From: Chlorella sorokiniana
Taxonomy: Eukaryota > Chlorophyta > Trebouxiophyceae > Chlorellales > Chlorellaceae
Direction: 5' to 3'
DNA length: 64,000 bases
Assembly: GCA_025917655.1 (NCBI GenBank)
Contig: CP084612.1
Location: 1,612,001-1,676,000 of the forward strand
Shown here: positions 1-10,400 of the stretch, piece by piece
Position numbering within the stretch: position 1 is the first letter of the stretch
How the letters are laid out: each line of letters opens with the position of its first letter
Translations under genes and position numbers: made by a program
The notes under the pieces: generated by a model
What the model was told of the DNA's origin: nothing
Database searches by the model: none
What the model saw: the letters and a program-made list of their open reading frames with translations, nothing else

Positions 1-772
1 ACACGCAGACACAGAACTAGGAAGGTCTTCCGGGGCAGTGGCAGCACTGGACTGACATGAGAGACACCAAAGGCGGACGTCCAGCATGTGAAGGCAGGGA
101 TGCTGGGCGGTCGTCTTCAAACAACAAACAGCACTACGGAACAGGAGACAGTATGGGACGCAGCACATGCACCTGCAGCATGGACTGCGCGCCAGGATCT
201 GCTAGTGTATCAGGCGGGGCAAGGGCGCATGGGACACGCAACTCCAAAACTGGGCTTGCTAGTAGGGGTGCGGTGAGGGATGATATTGGCAAGGGGGGCG
301 GAGATATAGACAGCGGAAGAGGGCAACACAGTCGGAGAAGAGTCTGCAGGCAACGGTGCGCTAAGGAGCGCACAGAGCACACACAGGGGCAAGACTGTCG
401 CTGTCTGCCTCTTTGCAGGACGGAAAACACGGGGCAAAGAGTATGAAATGAAGTTTATTGTCATAGATCGCTGCGGCGCAAATCAATCACACGAGTTGGT
501 ACATGGCGGGATGCTTTTCGCGCTGAGCAAATGCGCTGGGCTGGAAGGTTTGTGTTTGGGAGCGTTTGCAACTACCGGCTGTGGAAAGGAACTGTGGACG
601 CTCACTTGCGCAAGGGCAGGCAGGGAGGAACGACCTGGTCCCTCCATGCCCCTGACACGACCGGCGAGGTGAGAGCACGCTTGCCGCGGCAGGCGTGGGC
701 ATGCCGCGTCCATGCGTTCGCTGCTCAGCGCTCCTCAGAACTCTGCAGCATTGTCCGGAAGCGCTCAGCGCC
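1..772. other. no gene recognised; 3' flank of the PDK1-type gene
   Basis: No open frame here resembles a known family, and no canonical TGTAA poly(A) signal was found for the minus-strand kinase gene that ends at 773. Part of this stretch is probably that gene's 3' UTR; green algal 3' UTRs are often several hundred bases long. A short plus-strand frame starting near 448 has no flanking support. Confidence 0.4.
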
Positions 773-3320
773 TCACTCCAGCTCCAGGGGGTCCTCGGTG
801 GAAGCGGCCAGGGGCAGCGCCGACGCGAGCGACTGCAGCTCCCAGTCAAAGCTGCTGTTGGCGCTGCTCAGGCCTGCGGCGACGCGAGGGCACGGGGATG
901 TGTGTGTGTGTGGGGGGATACAACGGCATTGGGAGGGCTGTTGGCGGAAGGCGATCACCGGTGTGCGGCAGGCCTTGGCCGCACAGCTGGTGGCAGCGGG
1001 GCGGCAGCGCTTGCAGCGATGCAACGCCAGCCGCCAGGTGCGGGCTGCCCCTGCACCCGGCCTGGCAGTTCGGGACAAAAGGATGCACCCGCGGCCCGCC
1101 GCCGCAGCGCCCCGCACACCGCTGGTGGCTGCACAGCTCACCTGGCTCAAGGTCGGGCACATACTCTGGCGCGGGCTGGCTTCGCAGCTTGTCCCATTCA
1201 ATGCCGGCGAAGAAGGGGTGCGCCCGCAGCTCAGCCAAGTCCGTCGCACCTGCGGGCGGAGCGGCGGCAGCGGCGCCAGCTGCTGGGCACACAGTGGCGT
1301 TGGAGCTGGGGTTGGTCCAGGCCAGCGGGCGGCCACCCACAGTCAGCCACGCAGGTGGCCGAGGTGTGTGCGGCCGCAGGCGTCGCCCATTGCTTGCAGC
1401 CGCACCGCATGCGGTTCACAGGCAGCGGTCGGCAGGGGCCGAGGCAGCGGCACGCACCGATGCGCTCAGCGGGCTCCAGCTTCAGCAGGCGGCCAACCAG
1501 GTCGGCGGCAAGCGGGGACACCCCCTCGGGCAGCTCGTACCGCGCCTCCACTATCTTCTGGAAAGTGAGGTACTCTGCAGCGCGGCAGCGCGGCAGCACT
1601 CGTCACGCTGCCCGCACTTGCGAGCAGCACGGGGCACGCGGGGAGCGAGCAGGCTGCGATGCGACGGGCAGCAAGCTGGGGGGGGGGGGCCAGCACTGGC
1701 AGCTGCGCGGCAGCCTCAGGCGCAGACGGGACCTTTGGCAGGAGCACCCAAGGGGGAAGAGGGCAGGGCGAGGAGGCGCCGGACCCACCCGAGGGCGACT
1801 TGAACGGCGGCTTGCCCGCCAGCATCTGGAACAGCACGCAGCCCAGGGCCCACAGGTCCGCAGCGCACGTCACCCCTGGTTGTTCAGCACCTGCGCCGCA
1901 GAGCGGCAGGGGCGGGGTGCAAGGGCCGGGGCAGGGCTGGTGAGCACCACGTGCACGCATGGCCGAGGCCAGAAGCGGCGGCTGGGAGGCCGGCTGCACC
2001 CTCGCGGCGTAAAACCCCAGCGGGGCCAGCGCCCAAGTGCCGGTGAGCAGGGCGAGGGCCCTGCGTACGGGTGCGCGGCGACGAGGCAGGAGGCGCCTGC
2101 AGGCGCCTGCAGGCTGCGGCCTCTCACCTCGGGCGACACATAGTCTGCGGTGCCCACCAGCGACACCGCTCGCTTCCCGTCGCCCTCGCCCCCTGCCCCT
2201 CTGTGCCGCCCTCCTGCCCCTCTGTGCCGCCCTCCTGCCCCTCTGTACCGCCCTCCTGCCCCTCTGTGCAAGCCTGCTGGCCCTGCTCGCCGCCGTCTGG
2301 GCTGCCCGAGGGGGCCCCGCTCGCTGCCTGCGCTGGCTCGCCCACGGAGGAGCTTCCCGGGGCTCGGCGGCGCCGTCTGCTGCTGGGGCGGCCGCAGGCT
2401 GCGGCGGCGGCGGCGGCTGCGGTAGCGCCTCGTCCGGGGCCAGCTGCTTGGCGGACCCAAAGTCTATCAGCTTCAGGTGCCCCTCTCCGTCCAGCAGCAG
2501 GTTCTCCGGCTTGAGGTCTCGGTGCACGACGGCGCGGTCCCGCAGCACCTCCAGCATGGCCACCACCTCGGCGGCGTACCGCGCAGCATCGCCCTCCGGC
2601 AGCCTCCCCCGCTGCCGGATCTGGTCGTACAGCTCGCCTGAACAGGGGGCGGAAGGGAGGGCAGCAGAGCCTATGGCGGCGGAAACCATGCTTGAACGTA
2701 CGGACACCATGCGATGCGGCCGGCGAGCCGAGGGCCCTCACCCGGTTCCCGCGCCCCAGCTGCCAGGCGCAGCGATCACTTGCACGCGGCGCATGCAACG
2801 GCGCGCACGCGGCACAGCTGCGGCACGGCTGGAGGCTGGGAGCGGCGGCGGCAGCGTCGCTGCGGCACACCCACCGTTTGGGCAGTACTCCAGGCCCAGG
2901 TAGAGGGAGTACGCGTCCTGGAAAGTGAAGTGCAGCTTGGCGATACCGTCGTACTGCAGGGAGTCCAGGATCTGGCGCTCTCGGCGGATGTAGTCCACGA
3001 CGCGGTGCCTGCATGACGGCAGGCAGCACGGGACAAGACTTGGGTATCCCAGAAGCGGGCATACGGGGGAGGTTGGCACGGGCGGAAAAGCCCCGGCGCA
3101 GGCCGGGCCGCTGGCAGGTCGGGTGCGTTGGCAGTGCCGCTCGCAGCGATGGGCTGCCGCACCTGAGGATGTACTGCTTGTCAATCACTTTCAAGGCATA
3201 CTCCTTGCCCGTCGCACGGTGCCTGGCCAGCACAACATGCGAATAGCTGCCGTCGCCTATGCGGCGCAGCAGCTCAAAGTCGGCAAGTGAGAGCTGCAGC
3301 CTGCAAGCAGAAATACACAC
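773..3320 (-). CDS. PDK1: 3-phosphoinositide-dependent protein kinase 1 (PDK1)-like AGC kinase
   Basis: AGC-family Ser/Thr kinase that in other eukaryotes phosphorylates the activation loops of downstream AGC kinases. Visible in order: glycine loop GDGSYSHV, catalytic Lys in YALKVIDK (3163-~3300), PDK1-like CPNGELYDQI across the 2875/2637 splice, HRDLKPEN and DFGSAKQL, activation-loop Ser in SLVGTADYVSP, then DLWALGC and YLTFQKIVEARYELPE. Best exons: ~3300-3163, 3008-2875, 2637-2128, 1890 leftward, then smaller ones to a stop at 773. The start is uncertain; Met at 3320 or an upstream exon are both possible. No PH domain is seen: the protein ends soon after the kinase, in FDWELQSL and DPLELE. 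About 100 residues are inserted between DFG and the activation-loop Ser. Three one-base frame breaks, one at 1873-1876 and two within 2128-2637, are probably assembly errors. Confidence 0.85.
2193..2268. repeat. 21-bp coding minisatellite, about 3.6 copies
   Basis: The unit CTGCCCCTCTGTGCCGCCCT+C repeats at 2193, 2214, 2235 and partially at 2256, with a single substitution in the third copy. On the minus strand it lies inside the kinase exon 2637-2128 and keeps frame, giving a 7-residue Gly/Glu/Gln/Thr repeat (EGQEGGT) within the activation-loop insert. Confidence 0.85.
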
Positions 3321-3934
3321 ACGCTGGACGAGGGTGCTGCATGTCAGACGCGTGCAGCCAGCAGCCAGTCGGCAGCAAGGGGGTTGCAGGCTGGCGGCAG
3401 CGCTCTACCGCCCTTGGGCAGCAGCTGCCAAGTGCCGGGAAGCTAGGTCATGGCGGTGCAGAGTCAAGTTACGGCTGCAGGGCAGTGGGCCGGCCAGCAA
3501 CAGCGTTGGAAGGCTCTGGGCGACGCACCGGGGAGCCTTGTAATCGGTGTCGTTCGCTGTCGCCATCGCGGCGGTAGGACACATTGCCTTAATTGCTACT
3601 ATCCAGTCTGAGCTCCGCTGGGTACCCGTAGGTCATGACCGGCCAGACAGCGAGACGGTATGGTGCGACAGCCTAAAAGGAGTGCCAACAGCAACTTATG
3701 GTGACGTGGACTGATGAATGCTTGGGTCTGCCCTTTACAAACCCTCATGAGTCAATGTCAAACCCGCTGTTGTACATGGTGGCGGTACAGGTAGGTTGCC
3801 AAAGCTCCAATTGAGGAACCGAACTGACCTCGTGCGTGTATTTACGGTCGAGCAAGGCGGGCGGTGCGCTTGAGCGGCCGCAGGTGGTATTTTCGAATCT
3901 ACCACTGCCGGGCCCCACCGCTTGGTCTGGTGCC
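3321..3934. other. divergent intergenic region between the PDK1-like gene and the ankyrin gene
   Basis: Gap of about 610 bp holding the presumed promoters of two divergent genes. A missing 5' exon of the kinase may lie here. No recognisable coding segment, RNA gene or strong repeat is seen. Confidence 0.4.
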
Positions 3935-5486
3935 ATGGCCGTCCCATCTGGTCGTTGGGAGGCAGATGATAGTTTCGAAGCCATTTATGGCCGCTGCAAG
4001 GTGGGTGTTGGCCGGGTTTGTGGGTGACCCGCGCGTTGGTGGGTGACCGCTCGTTGGTAGTAGGAGGCTGCGGGGGCGTGGGAGGGAATGTTGAACAGCA
4101 CCATGCCCGGCTGCCCTTGACGCCACCCTTCAAGCGTTCAGCAGCACATTTTGCGTACGTAAAAACCCGTGTGTAAGCTTGCTTTCCTCTGCTTCCCCTC
4201 GGGCGCCGCAGGCTGTGTATCCATACGGCGGCGGCGTGCTGACAGTGGCGGGACTGTTGTCTGCTGAGGTGGCGCGCCTGTTCTGCGACATCCTGGCAGG
4301 TGTGGGTGGCAGCCTTGATTTGTGTCTGTTTGGACACCTGTTTGCCGGGATCTGTGTGGTTTGACGCTCCCCTGTGCGTTTGGCAGTCCATGCGCGGATT
4401 GAAACACCTGTCCCCACCTGTCCTGGTGCAGTCAAGGAGGCTGTGGATGCGGGGCGGGACCTCGCCACCCTGGCCCTGCACAGGCAGCGGCAGGGTGCCC
4501 CCAGGCTCCCAGCGAAGCCGCCGCCCGCCTGATACGCGGCACGCCGCTGCAGCAGCTGGCGCGGCAGCTGCAGGACTGCGCCACCCCGGCGGCGCAATGT
4601 GAGCTCGCCCGCCTGGCCTGGGGGAGCAGCAGGCTGCATGCACAGCAGCAACCTGCGCCGATTGCAACTTCCACTAAACTCGTTCACCCCGCTTGAGATG
4701 ACCCACCCGCCGGCCCAACCCTCGCCTGCCCCTCGCAGGCTGGGAGAACCTTCGATCGCTGGACTCTGCCGCTCGCATCGCTGCCATGCTGGGCCACCCC
4801 TGCGTGCTGCAGACCCTGCTGCTGCTGGAGCCGGCAGCAGCCTCGGCCACCAACATCGCCGGGTGCACGCCCTGCACGCCGCTATCCAGGCTGCCAAGCC
4901 GGCGGCGGTGCAGCTGCTGCTGGATGCTGCCCCCGCTGCCGCCACCGCCGCCGACAGCCTGGGGTGGACGCCGCTGCACCTGGCAGCCTGGCACAACAAG
5001 GCGGCGGCGGTGCAGCTCCTCGTGCGGGCAGCACCCGCAGCAGCCACAGCGCAAGACCTGACGGGGCAGACCCCGCTGCACCACGCAGCGCAGCGCGCCT
5101 GCCCAGCTGTCGTGCGCACGCTGCTGGCGGCGGCGCCGGCGGCCGCCGCCGCGCGCGACGCCAGCGGCCGCACGCCCCTGCAGCTGGCGCTGGCGGCGAG
5201 GGGGCGTGCGCCGGGCCTGCCAGACCTCGTGGCGGCGGCGCCGGCCCTGACGGAGGAGCAGTGGGCGGCGGTGCCCAGCCCCTGCCCCGGCTTGGGTCGG
5301 GCGCTGCCTGCGGCCCTGGACCGCTCTGAGGCGGAGGCGCGGCGCATCGTGCAGCGCCTTCCAGGGGCGGAGGCCCAGCGGCTGCGCGTCTTCGCTCTGT
5401 GCCTGGAGCGCAGCCAGCGGCGGCTGGGCATCCAGCTGCCCTCGCCGCTGGTGGGCACGCTGCTGGCGCTGGCGGCGGCGGGATGA
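3935..5486 (+). CDS. ankyrin-repeat protein
   Basis: Probable scaffold or interaction protein; the specific role is unknown. Four exons: 3935-4000 (starts MAVPSGRWEADDSFEAIYGR), 4212-4299, 4432-4598 and 4739-5486. Donor and acceptor phases agree (0, 1, 1), which supports the start. At least three ankyrin motifs are readable in the last exon: GCTPLHAAIQ (across a frame break), GWTPLHLAAWHNKAAAVQLL and GQTPLHHAAQ, each followed by an Ala-rich helix, plus a fourth, GRTPLQLAL. The C-terminal ~90 residues contain a helical segment (SEAEARRIVQRLPGAEAQRL) with no domain I recognise. Frame breaks of one C at 4498-4502 and 4870-4872 fall inside conserved repeat motifs and look like sequencing errors. 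There is no signal peptide or membrane segment. The gene is convergent with the GH16 end of the next gene. Confidence 0.8.
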
Positions 5487-5518
5487 CGGAAACGGGCCTG
5501 TCGGCTTTCTGACCACCC

Positions 5519-5523
5519 TTACA
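5519..5523 (-). promoter_or_regulatory. candidate TGTAA poly(A) signal for the GH16-ending gene
   Basis: TTACA on the plus strand reads TGTAA on the minus strand, the usual green algal polyadenylation signal. It lies about 360 bp past the stop at 5882. If used, this 3' UTR overlaps the convergent ankyrin gene's 3' UTR. Confidence 0.4.
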
Positions 5524-5601
5524 ACCCTTGACGAACAAAACTCAGCGTATCTCCTTGCTTCTTGCTGTATTCTTTCATCATTGCAACCATTCTTTATTTG
5601 A

Positions 5602-5606
5602 TGTAA
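5602..5606 (+). promoter_or_regulatory. candidate TGTAA poly(A) signal for the ankyrin gene
   Basis: TGTAA lies 116 bp after the stop codon of the ankyrin gene, a typical distance for chlorophyte polyadenylation. Confidence 0.55.
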
Positions 5607-5881
5607 AGTATGTACTGGCTCTTCCAGAGCATTTCCAGAGAATGTTGTTTTGTCGGGTCAGGCGTGGGTCAGTCGGAACTATTCGTCACGAGTAGTAGAA
5701 AGCAGTACGTCAGCATGCAATACCAAAGCCCCTCATGCAGGGGCCATGCAAGTACAAATGCTGCACCCAAAACAAGAAGAAGCTGGGCACTGGGAGCATG
5801 GGCAAGGGGCAATGCTGCGCCGCTTGCTGGCTGAATCATGCTGTCTTTAGTGCCGCGCGCCTGCAGAGGGGCCGTGCCCTC

Positions 5882-7480
5882 TCAAGAGTAGCCTGGCGGC
5901 GGCCACCGCCAGAGCTTGACGTGCTCCACCTCGAGGCGCGGGCGCTGCCAGGTGGCGACGGCGGCGTCCCACTGCGCCTCGCTGGCAAAGCCGCCGAACT
6001 CGGCGGGGGGAAAAGCCGCCGCCCACGGCCAGGTTCAGGACCAGGTGGAAGCGCTGGTCCCACGGCTGGCCGGCCTGGGTGTAGGGCGATGCGGGGCCCA
6101 CGCTCCAGGAAATATCCAGCCGCTGGCGGTGCAGCTCCTCGCCGTCCACCAGCCAGCGCATGAGGGCGGGGCGGCCGGAGGGCGCGTCGGGCACCCACTC
6201 CAGCGCAAAGGTGTGCGGGGCCTGGGAGAAGTCGGTGCCGGGACGGCGACCCGGCCGGAGCCGGTGTAGGCGTTGGCGGGCCAGGCGGCGCCGTAGTGCA
6301 GCGAGCCCTCCACGGTGCCGCCCAGCGCCGCCTGCCCGCGGTACTCCACGATGTCGATCTCGCCCGAGGCCGCCCAGGTGCCGTACACATTGTCTGCGGT
6401 ACAACGGGAGGCAACCAGGAGGAAGCTGAGCAGAGGTTGGCCGGCCACGACAACGATTTGTTTGCAACAATGCAGGCCGGGACTGCAGGCGCGGCTGCGG
6501 CTGCCGCTGCCGCTGCCGCTGCAGCGAGCACCAGCTGCTTCTCTCTTCCCAGCTGCCCTCACCGGTGGGCAGCATCCAGATGGCGGGCCACAGGAAGTCG
6601 CCGCGCGGCATGCGGGCCCGCACCTCCACCCGCCCGTACCGCAAGCTTCCGAACGCGGAGAGCTTGGTGCGGATGCGGGCGCTGGTGAAGGGCTGGGTCC
6701 AGGTGCAGGAGCCCTCAAAGTTGTTGGTGCAGCCCTGGAAGGTGAGCGGGCACGGCAGAAACACGCAAGGCGCGCGATTAAGGGAGGGGGCAGATGCTCA
6801 GCGCAGCGGAGGAGGGGCTACCTGCCAGGCGCAAGCAAGGGGGCAGCGCAGCGTGGCTGCCCTCCCGCGAGGAAGCCGCGTGCGGCCAGCAGCGGCAGCA
6901 TGCAGGCCGGCTGGACGGCTGGCCTCCTGCTGTCGTGCCTCCATTCATGTCCCCTGCCCCCCACCCCAGGCGCCGCCGCCCGCCCACCTCCAGGGTGCCC
7001 GTGTGCCACCCGCGCCGCGCCTCCAGCACCAGCCGCCCGCCCTCCACCCGCACGTTGTCTGGGCTGTCGCGGTAGCACTGCTTCTCGGCTGCATAGGGGC
7101 AGGATTTGATGCTCGTTGGACGCCGATGCAGGCAGAGGGGAGTGAGAGAGAGGGGATCGCACTTGGCACGAGAAAACCGGCGGCAGCTGCCGCGGGGCAG
7201 GCAGAAGCAGCCAGCAGGGTTGTGTTGGGTGCAGGACAGCCGCCAACTCAGACAGCAGCCGCAGCCGCAGAGCAGCCCTCAGTCAAGCGGCCGGGCTTGC
7301 CAATGCAGGCAGCCAGGAGCTCGGCAGGTTGGAGAAGGGGGTTGGGGGTGGGGGTGGGGGGGGGGGCAGCGTGCGCACCATTGCCGCCGCCCCAGCAGTC
7401 CACTTCCACATCAAAGAGGGAGCGGTTGAGGAAGGGCCCAGTGAAGGTCTCCACCAGCGAAGGCTCCCCCAAGCAATGCT
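5882..7480 (-). other. GH16 catalytic region (laminarinase/beta-glucanase type)
   Basis: This half would hydrolyse or remodel beta-1,3(4)-glucan. Readable in order: TFTGPFLNRSLFDVEVDCWG (before 7379), YRDSPDNVRVEGGRLVLEAR (7088-6988), YGRVEVRARMPRGDFLWPAI (6734-6563), then the acid motif EIDIVEY, GSLHYG, FALEW and a terminal KLWRW strand. Both catalytic Glu residues and the Asp between them are present. Frame breaks at 6007-6016 (G6A4), 6240-6242 and 7466-7470 interrupt otherwise intact family motifs. If an annotation splits the locus, this is the separate GH16 gene. Confidence 0.85.
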
Positions 7481-10400
7481 GTCCAGGGGGTCGGCGGCGG
7501 CGGCGAAGGGCGAGGCGAGGGCGGGGGGGGGGGCTTGGCAGCGGCGGTTTTGGACGAGGGGGCGGTCGGGGGCGTGGAGGTGGTTTGGGGCTGGGAGGTG
7601 GCTTAGGACTGGGAGGGGGCGGGGGCTGGGTGATGGTCTGGGGCGCGGGGACGGTCGGGGGCGGGGAGGTGGCTTAGGGCTGGGAGGGGGCGGGGGCGGG
7701 GTGGAGATGGGCGGGGACGGGGTGGAGGCGGCCGCGGCCGCGGTGGCGGCGGCTTGGGCCGCGGCCGTGGCGGCGGCGGCGAGGGTCGTGGAGACGGCGA
7801 GGGGGCCGGGGGCGGGGCGGCTGCGGACGTGGCGGCGGGCTGGGGCTGGCTGCCGCCCGAGTCGCGGCGGCCGTGCCAAGCGGGTCGCAGCGTGCGGGCG
7901 GCAGGCCAGGCCGTACCGCTCGCACACGCAGGCGGGACAGGCTGGCAGGTGCAGCTGGGTGGTGGCGTCCGCCAGCCGGCAGAAGCGGCAGCCGTTCTGC
8001 TCCCCCAGGCAGCCCAGGCCGCCGCTGCGGCAGGAGGGGTTGTAGGCGATGAAGGAGGCCCCGGTCTGGACGTTGGGGTTGGCCTGCGGCGTGGATGCAG
8101 AATGACGAGGAGAGTCAAGAGCCAGCCGGAGCAAGGCAGGAGCGCAGCAGACGGGCGCTTGGCAGCGCTGCCGGCGGCAGGCAGGGTGCCCTCTGCGACG
8201 GCATGGCTGGCAAGTGGTAGGGGAGGACTGGCAGCACACCCCGCAGCTGCCCGCCCGCCCGGCCTCACCAGGGCAAAGCAGTGGGCAGCGCAACAGTCGC
8301 CGCCAGCGGAAACCGTTTCGCAGGAGGCTGAGCCAGTCGTGTCGGCGGGGATGGCGGCGGAGGGCGCGGCTTGGGCAAGGGTGGGCGCGGCGAGGGCCGA
8401 GGCGAGGGGGCAGCGCCGCTTGTGTGGAGGGAGGGGGCGTGGACGTGGCGGGGGAGGGCTGCAGGCAGGGGAGTTGAGGAGGCACACCCAGGTTTCCAGG
8501 TTGAAATGTCGGGTTCAACGCGTGCCTCCCCAGAGAAACGTCGGCGCTGCAGAGCGGCAGCAGCCGGCGCACCTGAACGGCTTTGGCGGCGGCGGCCTGC
8601 GCGGCGCGGGGCGGCGTTAAGCCGCCGCCCTGCACGCCGGCCACGCATGGCTGCGCCTCTGCCGCCGTGCAGGCTCGGTTGGCGCACCCAACCCAGCCCC
8701 AGCAGTCGCAGCCAAAGGGGGCAGGTCGGGGCAGGACGTGCGCAGATCGAAAGCGGCAGCGGCAGCGCCGCCGCGAGGAAGGGGTCGGTAGCAACGTCGA
8801 TGGGCGCCCGCCCGGCAGCCCCGCCAGCCGAGCCTCGCACTGCGCCGCGCTGGGCGCGGGCGCCACCGCCGCCACGTGCGCAAAGAGCGCCGCGCAGCCG
8901 CCGGGCGGGCAGTAGCCCGTGGGTGGCGCGCCGCCCCATCCGGCCGCCTGGCGCAGCCTCAGGAACAGCAGGCCGGAGGCTTGGTGGTAGAAGAATCTGG
9001 AGCCGCTGCCTGTGGCCCCCGCATGGCCGCCAGCGAGGCGAAACCTGGGGCCGCCTCCCCCGGCATCCGCGTCGCTGCGCACAAACTCCAGCGACGCACG
9101 GGTGATGCCTGCGGCGCCAAGCGGCGTGCCGGGGGCAGGCACAGCACCGCCTCCACCTCCTGCCCCGGCTGGCAGGAGGAGCACTGCGCAAAGGCGTGGG
9201 CGGGCGTGCCTGCAGTGCCTGCACATGGCATGGGCAGGGAGAAAGGTTGGGGGCAAGGCAACCGGGGCAGGAGCGAGTGGTGTGCCAGGGAGGGCCTGCA
9301 GCTTCAAGGCAGCGGACTGCAACCGGTGGAAGTTCCCCCTGAAACCGCCGGTGCAGCCTCCCTTGTGACGGGGCGCAGCAAGCGGTGCCCATAAATGGCC
9401 CAGGGCCCCACGGCGACGAGGCAGCCGGGCGGTGCATTTGAATGAACCAACCAGAGGCTCCAGCCCTCACCCGCTCGTTTCCGAAGGCCAGCAGGTAAAC
9501 GCCGCCCTCAGCCGCCTTTACGTTCCAGTAGCGCCCGCCCCGCCCCGCCTTGGGCGACAGCGCGTTGCCCTGCAGGCCCGGCAGGCGCTGCGCAGCCAGG
9601 CCCGCCGCGCCGACGCGGCCCGGCGACAGGTTGCGCGCGCGGCGGCCAGCGCGCGGGGCGCCGCCGCCCGCCCAGTCCCAGCCCCCCAGCTCAAGGTTGG
9701 TGTAGCGGTGGGGGCAGGCGAGGCCGTAGGCTGGGTGCGAGGCGCAGCCGGGGGTGGAGTAGAAGCCGAGGCTGGTGGCGGCGTCGGCTGGGAGCAGGAC
9801 GGCCCCCGGGAACCCCGACAGCGAACCGTCTTCGTCCAGCAGCGAGGTGGTGCGCCCGCCGTCGCCAACGCTGTCCTGCGTGTGCGGCAGAGGGGGCACA
9901 AGCGGGAGACGGGGCACAGGCGGGGTGGGAGGGGCTGGAGGGCGGGGTTTGCTGGCAGGGTGCCGTGTGGTGGGCTTGTGGAAGAGGCCGGGCAGAGGCA
10001 GCCCCAGCGCAGCGCAGCGGCTGGGAGGCCCCAAGAGGCTCCGGGGTGGCGCACGCGGCGCGGGCGTTGCTGGGCAGAAGCCAAGCGGGAGCTGGGAAGC
10101 ACCCGTGCACCCATCCGCCCCCCGCTTCCCGCCGCCCCCACCACCACCCACACCTGCACCACGAAGCGGTAGGCGCAGCGCTCGGCAGTGAAGCCCGCCA
10201 CCGAGGTGCCCGCCGCCATTTGGAAGCCGTTGTGGGAGCGCAGCGAGATGGGGGCGGTGCCAGCGGGCCAGGAGCGGGCGGTGAGGCCGCGGACGGCGAG
10301 GGGGCCGTCGTACAGCTTCAAGCCTGCGCAGGGATGGTGTGTGGGGGGGGGAGGGCCGTTGAGTGTGTGGGTGTGAGGATGCAGGTGAATGGGTTCGTGA

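Noticed and set aside
448-672. Small plus-strand frame starting MKFIVIDRCGANQS
   Set aside because: No homology recognised, no neighbours or splice sites; likely chance within a 3' UTR.
695-2143. Plus-strand 482-residue open frame over the PDK1 region
   Set aside because: Arg/Ala/Gly-rich shadow of the minus-strand kinase exons; no domain and no splice logic.
2193-2268. CRISPR-like direct repeats
   Set aside because: The 21-bp units are contiguous with no spacers, lie in a eukaryotic kinase exon and keep frame: a minisatellite.
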